This document shows, piece after piece, positions 57,607 through 64,000 of a stretch of 64,000 bases of DNA. The notes beneath the pieces were generated by a model. The model saw only the letters and a list, made by a program, of their open reading frames with translations. It had not been told where the DNA came from and searched no databases. This DNA is from Methyloceanibacter sp. wino2 (GTDB taxonomy: Bacteria > Pseudomonadota > Alphaproteobacteria > Rhizobiales > Methyloligellaceae), in the NCBI RefSeq assembly GCF_003071365.1, contig NZ_CP028960.1, positions 1,054,001 to 1,118,000 on the forward strand, read 5' to 3'. A program made the position numbers and the translations under genes. How positions within the stretch are numbered: the first letter of the stretch is position 1; the number at the start of each line of letters is the position of its first letter.

Positions 57607-58896
57607 CTAGCCGGCGATCCGGTCGATTTGAGCGCCACACTTGCGCAATTTCTCTTCGAGGCGGTCGAACCCGCGGTCCAGATGGTAGACGCGGCCGATG
57701 GTGGTCTCTCCTTGCGCAGCGAGCCCCGCAATGATGAGCGAGACCGACGCACGCAGGTCGGTGGCCATGACGGGCGCGCCGCGCAGCCCGTTTACCCCGT
57801 GGACCAGCGCGGTGTCGCCGCGAAGGTCGATGCGGGCTCCGAGCCGGGCGAGCTCCTGCACATGCATGAAGCGGTTCTCAAAAATGGTCTCGCGCACTTC
57901 CGAGACGCCTTTCGCCGTGCACATCAGCGCCATCAGCTGGGCCTGGAGATCGGTCGGGAACCCCGGGAACGGCTGCGTCTCCACGGACACGGCTTCGAGC
58001 CCATGCCCGTTGCGCGAGACGCGCAAGCCCCCCTCCTCTTCGTAAACCTCGACGCCCGTCGAGCGCAGCGCCAGGAGCGCCTCCTGGAGCAGCTCGGCGC
58101 GGGCGCCTTCCAGAAAGATATCGCCGCCGGTGATCGCCGCGGCCATGGCATAGGTGCCGGTCTCGATCCGGTCCGGAAGAACGCGATGCTCGGTCCCGTG
58201 CAACGATGGCACGCCCTGGATCTGTAGGGTGGACGTGCCGATGCCCTCGATCTTGGCGCCCATTGCGACGAGACAGGCAGCAAGATCGCCGACTTCGGGC
58301 TCGCGGGCGGCGTTGACGATTTCCGTGTCGCCCTCGGCCAGCACCGCCGCCATCAGGGCGTTGTGGGTCGCGCCCACGGACACCTTCTCAAGGTGGATGC
58401 GGGCGCCTTTGAGGCCCTTGGGCGCCTTGGCGATCACGTAGCCGGCGTCCAGCTCGATGTCGGCGCCGAGCGCCTCGAGCGCCACGAGATGAAGGTCGAC
58501 GGGGCGCGTACCGATGGCGCAGCCGCCGGGCAGAGAGACCTTGGCCTCGCCGCACCGCGCCAGAATCGGCGCCAGCACCCAGAAGCTGGCGCGCATGCGC
58601 GCGACCATCTCGTAGGGTGCCGTGGTGTCGACAATCTCCGCAGCGGTCAACTTGTAGGTCTGCCCGTCGTTGGAGTCCTGACCGGCCCGTTTGCCGGCGA
58701 TGGTCACGTCCACGCCGTGATTGCCGAGAATGCGCGCGAGCAGCGCCACGTCCGCGAGGCGCGGCATGCCATGGAGCGTCAAAGTCTCGTCGGTGAGAAG
58801 GCTCGCAATCATCAGCGGCAGCGCGGCGTTCTTGGCACCGCTGATCCGAATGGTGCCCGTGAGCCGTTCGCCGCCCACAATGCGGATACGATCCAT
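57607..58896 (-). CDS. murA: UDP-N-acetylglucosamine 1-carboxyvinyltransferase MurA
   Basis: 429 aa. First committed step of peptidoglycan synthesis (PEP + UDP-GlcNAc). Motifs: [11 protein letters not shown] with K22/N23, and the PEP-attacking Cys in [13 protein letters not shown] (C126), the fosfomycin target. Cytoplasmic. It is the first gene of the operon; DUF2948 follows 86 bases later. Confidence 0.96.
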   Translation of the reverse strand: MDRIRIVGGERLTGTIRISGAKNAALPLMIASLLTDETLTLHGMPRLADVALLARILGNHGVDVTIAGKRAGQDSNDGQTYKLTAAEIVDTTAPYEMVARMRASFWVLAPILARCGEAKVSLPGGCAIGTRPVDLHLVALEALGADIELDAGYVIAKAPKGLKGARIHLEKVSVGATHNALMAAVLAEGDTEIVNAAREPEVGDLAACLVAMGAKIEGIGTSTLQIQGVPSLHGTEHRVLPDRIETGTYAMAAAITGGDIFLEGARAELLQEALLALRSTGVEVYEEEGGLRVSRNGHGLEAVSVETQPFPGFPTDLQAQLMALMCTAKGVSEVRETIFENRFMHVQELARLGARIDLRGDTALVHGVNGLRGAPVMATDLRASVSLIIAGLAAQGETTIGRVYHLDRGFDRLEEKLRKCGAQIDRIAG

Positions 58897-58997
58897 AACG
58901 CGCTACTCCCTCTGAAGCGCTTGTGTCTAACGCGCCCCGTTTCCCCTGTTTCGCCACGGTCGGCAATGCGGCAAGCGGCCAGTCTAACCTTTCCGCA

Positions 58998-59165
58998 TCA
59001 TCCCTGTCCCCCTTCATCGGGGGCCTTCGAGCCCGAGCGCTTGGCGCGGGCGTTCTCCTTGCGTTTCAACAAGTTGGCGCGGAGCGCCTGGGCCAGGCGT
59101 TCCTGCTTGGCATCCTGCGCCGTTATAGGCGCCGATTTCGGTGTGCGCTTGTCTTCTTCGGCCAT
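58998..59165 (-). CDS. Small basic protein conserved next to murA
   Basis: 55 aa beginning MAEEDKRTPKS with ERLAQALRANLLKRKENARAKRSG. Short proteins of this pattern, with a basic helix, are found beside murA in many Rhizobiales and are annotated only as hypothetical. The ATG at 59165 is chosen over a much longer upstream frame because MAEEDK is the usual N-terminus. Confidence 0.6.
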   Translation of the reverse strand: MAEEDKRTPKSAPITAQDAKQERLAQALRANLLKRKENARAKRSGSKAPDEGGQG

Positions 59166-59427
59166 TCCGCCACCCCTGTCGGGCCCGCTTAAGCCCGCGC
59201 CTTTTACCCTATTGCCCCGGCGCCCGTAAGAGGCCGCGAGCGGCATGCGGAATCCTTGCGTCGCAAAGCCTGCTATGGCAGTTTGCGCGCCGCACCGGGA
59301 GGGGGCACCCCCATCGATTCCCTGCAAGGGGTACCTCAGGTCAGCCCGCCCGTCGCGGACCCACCGACCACCAACGGAGCCTCGCGATCACACGACAGAT
59401 CGCGCCGCGCCGTCAGGTCAACGGAAC

Positions 59428-59502
59428 GCCGCCGTAGCTCAGTGGTAGAGCGCGTCATTGGTAATGACGAGGTCGACAGTTCGATCCTGTCCGGCGGCAC
59501 CA
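59428..59502 (+). tRNA. tRNA-Thr (anticodon GGT)
   Basis: A cloverleaf is readable: acceptor GCCGCCG / CGGCGGC, D arm TAGCTCAGTGGTAGAGC, anticodon stem CGTCA-TTGGTAA-TGACG with anticodon GGT at 59460-59462, T loop TTCGATC, and an encoded CCA end. The anticodon reads ACC/ACU. It is intact, with a partial copy about 0.94 kb downstream. Confidence 0.95.
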
Positions 59503-59542
59503 GATTCTCAACCACGCCCCAATCGCCTGGCAAAGAGCATGT

Positions 59543-60178
59543 CTAGGCCCCGCCTTTTTGGAGGGCGACGTCGTACAGCGCATCCGGGCTGAACGCAAAA
59601 AGTGCGAAACGCCAATTTCGCTCCAGTGCAAAGTTGGTCACGGCCCTGTGGACGCCGTAGCGACCAAGCTCGGAGTCGATATGTGCGAAGTCGTTGAAGA
59701 CGAGGAAACCTCCAGGCTTCAGCTTTGGTGCCGACGCACACGCGTCTCTCAGAGTCGCCTCGTAGGAATGATCTGCATCTATGTAGATCCAATCGAAGTG
59801 CTCGTCTGGGAACGACCCGATGACCTCATGGCTCATTCCACAATGACGGGTTACGGCATCGCCCGTCAGATCCTTGTCGTCGAATAGCGAGTAGTTGATA
59901 TCGACAAGGCGTAGCTCTCTCGGTGTGGCCCGCTCCAAAATGGCCCGGGCAAAGTCGCCACGCTGAGTGCCGACCTCCATGACAACGCCGTTCTTCGGCA
60001 ATTGGTCGAGCAAGTGGTATCTCGACGTGACGCACCGGCAGTTTTCGACAAGACCCGGACGCAAGGATCGAGATCGACTGCTCCCCTTCTGACCAACAGC
60101 AATGCGATACGCGGTGCGTATCCAACGCGGGGAGGCCGTCCGTGCTCTGATAGTCAACCGAGTCAAGGTTTCACGCAC
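59543..60178 (-). CDS. SAM-dependent methyltransferase (Methyltransf_24-like)
   Basis: 211 aa with GTG start at 60178 (GGAGG seven bases upstream). Motif I is VVMEVGTQRGDFARAIL, and DWIYIDADHSYEATLRD matches the DADH motif of the Methyltransf_24/cephalosporin-hydroxylase-like group; PGGFLVFNDFAH follows. The upstream open part to 60334 is rejected for lack of signal. Base composition is visibly more A/T-rich than the neighbours, and the gene lies between an intact tRNA-Thr and a partial tRNA copy, both signs of possible acquisition. The substrate may be a sugar or small molecule. Confidence 0.8.
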   Translation of the reverse strand: MRETLTRLTIRARTASPRWIRTAYRIAVGQKGSSRSRSLRPGLVENCRCVTSRYHLLDQLPKNGVVMEVGTQRGDFARAILERATPRELRLVDINYSLFDDKDLTGDAVTRHCGMSHEVIGSFPDEHFDWIYIDADHSYEATLRDACASAPKLKPGGFLVFNDFAHIDSELGRYGVHRAVTNFALERNWRFALFAFSPDALYDVALQKGGA

Positions 60179-60612
60179 AGTCAGCCTCCGGTGGTTGGGC
60201 CGCCTAGCAAGCGTGGCCGATTTCACTGAGGAGATAGGACTGCTACTTCTACGGCATATACCATTCGCGAACAACTTTGTGCCGGATGTTGGTGGGCCGT
60301 GATGCGAGACCGCGCCCAGACAAACGAGAGGCAAACGATCTTTGAAGGAAGAGCTGGTTCCTGGTTCGGACGCCTCCCTGGCGCCGAGCGCGTCATCGGC
60401 GATGCCAAGGTAGTCAGTTCGATCCTGCCCGGCGGCACCCTGTTTCCCGAACCATATCGTTTCCGTCTACCCATCCAAGGCAGCGCGCAGCTGGCTACAA
60501 GGCAGGGCGTTCCCAGGCCGGGCTTCACAACCGGGCATTGCAGCATGCTAGGCTGGTGCTTGCACCGCGCTCACAGCAATCGAAGGCGCTCAACAAGACG
60601 GAGGGCATCACC
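60179..60612. other. Gene-free stretch containing a tRNA-like fragment
   Basis: Between the methyltransferase gene and the small membrane gene. Contents: the tRNA-like fragment (separate entry), and otherwise no convincing gene. The composition differs somewhat from the flanking DNA. Confidence 0.4.
60386..60439 (+). other. Degenerate copy of the 3' part of tRNA-Thr
   Basis: 54 bases align without gaps to 59448-59501, the 3' two thirds of tRNA-Thr, with 46 identities. The T arm (AGTTCGATCCTG) and acceptor 3' strand (CCGGCGGCACC) are nearly perfect, while the anticodon stem has two mismatches, and the 5' part (acceptor and D arm) is missing. It looks like a pseudo-tRNA or an att-type remnant left by integration at the tRNA. 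Confidence 0.6.
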
Positions 60613-60804
60613 TTGGAAACGAATAACAGACTCCTGCCCTGGTACATCGGCATCGTCCTGGTTTTGGCGGCTGTTCTATTTGTCGGCTACCGCATGTGGA
60701 CCACGAGTTGCCCCGCACCCATGCTCATCGAACTAGGCGTGCTGACGGTCGTGCCGATCGTGTATCTCGTGTTGATGTATTTGACGTTCGTGAGCCAGAA
60801 GTAA
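60613..60804 (+). CDS. Small two-helix membrane protein
   Basis: 63 aa starting TTG at 60613, chosen because GGAGGG is seven bases upstream (60600-60605). Helix 1 IGIVLVLAAVLFVGY and helix 2 LGVLTVVPIVYLVLMYLTF bracket a short loop TTSCPAP. Function unknown. Confidence 0.5.
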   Translation: METNNRLLPWYIGIVLVLAAVLFVGYRMWTTSCPAPMLIELGVLTVVPIVYLVLMYLTFVSQK

Positions 60805-61129
60805 GAGCCGGTCTCACCGCGCAAAAATTTTGTGCGGCTGCCGCAGTTTGAGCGGGAAAAAGTCCGCCCCTGCCGCCGTCCAGCCGTGAATTCGTCGGCA
60901 AGCCCAATTACCGATTCATGCGTCCGGTTTCCGGTGTTTCGCCCCGGAGCAGAACCATGAAGACCTTAGCTGCGTTCGCTGCCGCGCCCGGCATCGCCGC
61001 GGTGTCCCGGCTGCCTTGGCGCAGGAGAACTGCGCACACGGCGCCCGTCGGGACGAAGACGATCAGGGCTGCGTTCCCGAGGCATCTGATGAGACCGTTT
61101 CGGCGGCTCTATCTGGAGAACAACAAGCG
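60805..61129. other. Stretch with a possible broken exported-protein gene
   Basis: About 325 bases. A good Shine-Dalgarno plus ATG at 60957 begins a signal-peptide-like sequence that is then out of frame (separate entry). No RNA or operator is seen in the rest. Confidence 0.35.
60957..61126 (+). pseudogene. Possible frameshifted small exported protein
   Basis: After GGAGC, the ATG at 60957 gives MKTLAAFAAAPGIAA, and a shifted frame supplies VPAALAQENCAHGARR, together making a plausible signal peptide with ALA cleavage site. One extra G at 61001-61002 would join them, but the restored frame then reads on into the next gene without a stop, so a second change would also be needed. Low confidence. 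Confidence 0.25.
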
Positions 61130-61381
61130 ATGAAAAGATATGCTCTGATTGCGGTCGGCCTGCTGGTTCTGGTGGGTGGTCCGGCGTTCGCTCAGGACGA
61201 GGCGTTCTACGTGGCCCAGGATACCGCCACGAAGAAGTGCAAGATCGTCCAGAAGAAGCCGAACGGCGCCACCCTCGTCATGATCGGCGATACGTCCTAT
61301 CCGACCAAGGAAGATGCCCGGACCGCCAAGCGAGCCGCCGAGGCGTGCCCGAAGGGCAAGAAAGAGACTTCCGGCAGCTAG
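61130..61381 (+). CDS. Small exported protein of unknown function
   Basis: 83 aa: signal peptide MKRYALIAVGLLVLVGGPAFAQ, mature part DEAFYVAQDTATKKCKIVQKK to a basic C-terminus KKETSGS with two cysteines (KKCKIV and EACPKG). No known domain. The ATG at 61130 has GGAG about ten bases upstream. It is one of a series of small exported proteins here. Confidence 0.6.
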   Translation: MKRYALIAVGLLVLVGGPAFAQDEAFYVAQDTATKKCKIVQKKPNGATLVMIGDTSYPTKEDARTAKRAAEACPKGKKETSGS

Positions 61382-61495
61382 ACCTCTGGCGATTGCCACA
61401 AAGAGTCCGACGGGGCTCCCGGAGCGCTCAGCACCGGGGGCCTCGATTCATTTTGGGCAGGCGCCAATGTGCGCAGCCCTAGAGCCGGCCGAGCG

Positions 61496-61804
61496 CTACC
61501 AGCCGCGGATGGCCTCACGGCGCAGCTGACGCCGGGCGACGCCGCGCGCATACGGATAGCGCGGATAGGCGTAGCCATAGCGGCCATAGCCGTAACCTGC
61601 GTAGCCATAGCCCGCGTAGCCGCGCCCACGAACGTAGCCGCCGCAGGTGCGGTAGGTGACGCAGCAGCAGCAACACGCGGTCGCATATCCGTAACCGGAA
61701 TAGCGGCCACCGGCGGAAGCTGGGGACGACGAGACCATCACCAACGCGAACGCCATGATCGAAGCGCAAATGGCCGAAACGCCAACTGTCAGTTTTCGGG
61801 TCAT
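61496..61804 (-). CDS. Gly/Tyr-rich exported protein with a five-cysteine run
   Basis: 102 aa: signal peptide MTRKLTVGVSAICASIMAFA, then a mature domain with CCCCC followed by VTYRTCGG, and a run of GYG/RYGYAYPRYP repeats, ending in an Arg-rich helix. Gly/Tyr-rich envelope proteins often bind metals or join surface matrices, but no function is known. The ATG at 61804 has GGGAGAG upstream. Confidence 0.6.
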   Translation of the reverse strand: MTRKLTVGVSAICASIMAFALVMVSSSPASAGGRYSGYGYATACCCCCVTYRTCGGYVRGRGYAGYGYAGYGYGRYGYAYPRYPYARGVARRQLRREAIRGW

Positions 61805-61993
61805 ATCTCTCTCCCTTGAACACCGGGAACTACAGCATGCGGACAAAAATCCAAGCCAGACCAAAGCGCTGTTATCCTTAACTCAGTCGACGTCGATCCC
61901 GCTGCGGCGACGCTGCCGCCAATGCAAAGGGCAGATCGCTTCGCGCCGATGTGTTAGGCTCAACGACGGCTAGGACAGGGAGGAAACCGGGCC

Positions 61994-62323
61994 ATGAAAA
62001 CAATCACAGCACTTGCGATCTTCTGCTTTGTCGCCTTTGGCGCGACGCTGACGTTCGAGGCGCCCGCGGATGCACGGCCCCACGTGGCCAAGGGCGTCAC
62101 CAAGGGGGTCAATGCTGCAACGCGGGGTGTCTATCGCGGCGCGCGCGGGGTGGGCCGCGGCGTGTACAACGGCGCCCGCTGGGGCACGCGCGCTCTGTGG
62201 GTCGGCGCAGGTGTCGGCGCGGGCCACGCCGCTTTGACGCGGAACTGCGAGTATTACCGAAAGCGGTACCAGGAAACGCGTGCCGCCAAGTGGCGCAACA
62301 AATACAACGCCTGCATTCGCTAG
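61994..62323 (+). CDS. Small basic exported protein
   Basis: 109 aa: signal peptide MKTITALAIFCFVAFGATLTFEA, then a Gly/Arg-rich repeat region (GVTKGVNAATRGVYRGARGVGRGV) and a basic tail (CEYYRKRYQETRAAKWRNKYNACIR) with two cysteines. GGGAGG lies nine bases upstream. No known family. Confidence 0.6.
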   Translation: MKTITALAIFCFVAFGATLTFEAPADARPHVAKGVTKGVNAATRGVYRGARGVGRGVYNGARWGTRALWVGAGVGAGHAALTRNCEYYRKRYQETRAAKWRNKYNACIR

Positions 62324-62378
62324 TATCGGGCGCGCTCCGCCCAGCGGGGCGCGCCGCTCAAATTCGGGAGGCCAAACG

Positions 62379-62780
62379 ATGCACATGGACAGGCCCGTCT
62401 TTGTGTTCGGCTCGGATGTTGCCGGACACCACACCGACGGCGACGCACTGGTCGCGCTTCGTACCCGTGGCGCGGTCTACGGTCAGGGATGCGGTCCGCA
62501 AGGGAACGCCTATGCGATCCCCACACGGAGCGGAACTGGCAGGCCACGGGCGCGCCAGGACATCGCCGAGAGCGTGAACGAGTTTCTCCGCTTCACACGG
62601 ATGCGCCCATGGGCCTTGTTCGACGTCGCACCGATCGGCTGCCGGCTCGCGGGCTACAGCGCGGAAGACATCGCGCCGATGTTCGCGGCTGCGCCGCACA
62701 ACGTGTCGCTGCCGACAGCTTTTGAGCAGATCCTGGCGCGAACGAGGTTCGACAATACGAAAGCAGGAGAAGCCACATGA
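62379..62780 (+). CDS. A1S_2505-like (phage-associated) protein
   Basis: 133 aa beginning MHMDRPVFVFGSDVAGHHTDGDALVALRT. The VFVFGSxxAGxH motif, GAVYGQGCGPQGNAYAIPT and the following helix match the small family named A1S_2505 in phages and prophages, function unknown. GGGAGG is eight bases upstream. Its stop overlaps the next ATG by four bases. No other phage gene is nearby. Confidence 0.7.
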   Translation: MHMDRPVFVFGSDVAGHHTDGDALVALRTRGAVYGQGCGPQGNAYAIPTRSGTGRPRARQDIAESVNEFLRFTRMRPWALFDVAPIGCRLAGYSAEDIAPMFAAAPHNVSLPTAFEQILARTRFDNTKAGEAT

Positions 62781-63004
62781 TTAAACTAATCCGTCTACCG
62801 GCGGTCGTCGCAATCGTCCTATGCGGCGCGGTGGGGCTCGCAGCAGATCCTGCAATCGCGAAAAAATATTCGGACGAGAAGGCCAGCGTCCAAAAGAAAA
62901 AGAAGAAGAGCACAGCCGCCAAGGATTGCAAGAAAGGGCCCGTGCCGCCCTTCATGCGCAATCCGCGCTTCATGAACCGCGGATTCCTCAAGAACAGGTG
63001 CTAG
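62777..63004 (+). CDS. Small exported Lys-rich protein
   Basis: 75 aa: signal peptide MIKLIRLPAVVAIVLCGAVGLA followed by a mature part with a Lys run (QKKKKKS) and PVPPFMRNPRFMNRG. It overlaps the upstream stop (ATGA) and so is translationally coupled to the A1S_2505-like gene. Function unknown. Confidence 0.55.
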   Translation: MIKLIRLPAVVAIVLCGAVGLAADPAIAKKYSDEKASVQKKKKKSTAAKDCKKGPVPPFMRNPRFMNRGFLKNRC

Positions 63005-63042
63005 CGCCGGCGCGCGGCAACGCGCCCGACTAGTGCCCCTCC

Positions 63043-63276
63043 TTAGTTCCCCTTGGGGCACCGATGGCAAATGCGCACGCAGCGGCGGCAGCGCTTGATG
63101 CAATGGAAATAGGGCTTGCAGTGCACCGGGCTCGCGATCGCGCCTGAAATAGATCGGTCGAGCTTGGCCGGGCTCATCGCCGCCGCGTCAGCCTGATGCG
63201 GGGCGGCAAGGGCGAAAGCCACCAGGGCCCCGAATGCCAAAAGACCGGTGCGGACGAGATTAAATCTTCGCAACAT
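63043..63276 (-). CDS. Small cysteine-rich exported protein
   Basis: 77 aa with the ATG at 63276 (GGAGAG upstream). A signal peptide (LLAFGALVAFALAAPHQADA) is followed by a short domain ending CKPYFHCIKRCRRCVRICHRC, with six cysteines in 21 residues, so disulfide- or metal-bound in the periplasm. No known family. Confidence 0.6.
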   Translation of the reverse strand: MLRRFNLVRTGLLAFGALVAFALAAPHQADAAAMSPAKLDRSISGAIASPVHCKPYFHCIKRCRRCVRICHRCPKGN

Positions 63277-63467
63277 CGGCGTCTCTCCAGTGGTCCGGCA
63301 AGGCCGCAATCAAGGCTAACGCCTTGATAAGTCCTACTTAACCATAGAGGCCGGATCCACGCCTCCAGCCCTGCCGTCCGTGCGATCCTGGGCCAATCCT
63401 ATTGAAAGTTCCGTGACAATCCCAATGTCTTGAAACACGGGGGACATAAATCGCGGAGGTAGCGACA

Positions 63468-63686
63468 ATGGTAAGCGATAAGTCCCAATACCGAGGCTAT
63501 GAAATCCGGCTTCGTCAGGAATGGTCGAACTGGTGTGCGAACATCATCCCTACGCGGGACGATCTTCCGATGCTGGCCATGTCCCCCTTGCGGACGCTTT
63601 CGTCCACGCCCGAGGAGGCACTTGCGGCAGCCAGACAGAACGTCGACGAGTATCTCGGCATCGAGCCCGAGAAGCGGGTTGCTTAA
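63468..63686 (+). CDS. Small cytoplasmic protein of unknown function
   Basis: 72 aa beginning MVSDKSQYRGYEIRLRQEWSNWCANI, with GGAGG eight bases upstream. The pattern (strand YRGYEIRLRQEW, a loop, then helix TPEEALAAARQNVDEYLG) suggests a small alpha/beta protein, similar to DUF-type short proteins in Rhizobiales. No signal peptide. Confidence 0.55.
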   Translation: MVSDKSQYRGYEIRLRQEWSNWCANIIPTRDDLPMLAMSPLRTLSSTPEEALAAARQNVDEYLGIEPEKRVA

Positions 63687-63715
63687 GACACAATTCGTAT
63701 GACCGCTGGGCGCGG

Positions 63716-63747
63716 GCGCTCCTCACACCTTACTTGGTGAGGAGCGC
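63716..63747. terminator. Hairpin at the convergent end of the TauE-like gene
   Basis: Perfect eleven-base inverted repeat GCGCTCCTCAC / GTGAGGAGCGC with a ten-base loop that contains the minus-strand stop codon. A candidate bidirectional terminator, without a T tract. Confidence 0.5.
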
Positions 63748-64000
63748 ATACGCTGCGTAGCACAGGGTGATCGCGAGCAGCGGCCGGAGCAGCCAGTCCG
63801 GTGCGACACCCGCGAGGCGCGTGCCGAGCAAGATGCCTGGGATCGACCCGACCAGCAGCGCTGCCAAAATCCCGAAATCTACATGACCCAGTCCAAGGTG
63901 GCCTGCACCGGCCACCAGTGTCAGCGGCACCGCATGAGCAATGTCCGATCCGACAATGCGTTTGGCCGGCAGCGCCGGGAACAGCAGCGCGAGCACGACC
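63730..64000 (-). CDS. TauE/SafE (TSUP) family membrane permease, truncated by the window edge
   Basis: The C-terminal about 90 residues of a multi-helix permease. GSDIAHAVPLTLVAGAGHLGLGHVDF and GSIPGILLGTRLAG match the second repeat of the TSUP family, whose members move sulfite, sulfoacetate or other organic anions. The frame is open beyond the right edge. Its substrate is not readable. Confidence 0.82.
   Translation of the reverse strand, partial: VVLALLFPALPAKRIVGSDIAHAVPLTLVAGAGHLGLGHVDFGILAALLVGSIPGILLGTRLAGVAPDWLLRPLLAITLCYAAYALLTK

Overview
The window is GC-rich, densely coded chromosomal DNA of an alphaproteobacterium. The order MaoC / HAD / ribF / ileS / lspA / M16-M16 / mutL, together with hisS-hisZ-hisG, murA / DUF2948 / hisD / UPF0262 / low-Mr phosphatase, a groESL operon behind a perfect CIRCE element, and a TTAA-N7-TTAA CtrA-type box, points to Hyphomicrobiales (Rhizobiales). 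A Methyloceanibacter/Methyloligella/Hyphomicrobium-like relative is my guess; the genus cannot be settled from the sequence alone.

Layout. 0-16 kb is housekeeping: tadA and rluB (divergent, start codons overlapping), rsmD, mutL, two M16 peptidases, a BamF/DUF3035-like lipoprotein, lspA, ileS (with a lysine/alanine-rich N-terminal extension), ribF, a MaoC hydratase, a CheY-like receiver and a HAD phosphatase. 16-27 kb holds a membrane protein with a degenerate EAL domain, a catalase-like haem protein, groES-groEL, a small-gene pair, and hisS-hisZ-hisG. 26.5-32 kb is a glycolate oxidase operon (glcD-glcE-glcF) preceded by an orphan TRAP binding protein. 32-37 kb is a surface-polysaccharide module: FlaA1/CapD-type epimerase/dehydratase, WbpL/WecA-type phosphoglycosyltransferase, NAD-dependent epimerase and a glycosyltransferase. 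38-41 kb has a NicO-family metal exporter and an eight-haem TPR cytochrome c. 41-48.4 kb is envelope and periplasmic: two Cys-type sulfatases, a periplasmic HAD phosphatase and an outer-membrane barrel with a coiled-coil insert. 48.4-54.6 kb has small genes, a four-unit array of covarying hairpins and a 1220-residue autotransporter. 54.7-59.2 kb is the murA-hisD operon. 59.4-64 kb is accessory: tRNA-Thr(GGT), a methyltransferase gene, a partial tRNA-like copy, and a run of very small mostly exported proteins, ending in a truncated TauE/SafE permease.

Two themes cut across the window. First, mutL, hisZ and the catalase gene are each broken by one missing base at a short homopolymer, and adding one base to each restores a normal family member. 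The same kind of single-base loss could explain the odd in-frame joining of a histone-like repeat protein to IleS. Sequencing or assembly indels are the simplest cause; a real mutL mutator lineage is the more exciting alternative. Second, the most interesting non-coding signals are the four tandem hairpins at 49722-49868, whose outer stem shows a compensatory change, and the tRNA-Thr 3' fragment at 60386-60439, which brackets a possible small island.
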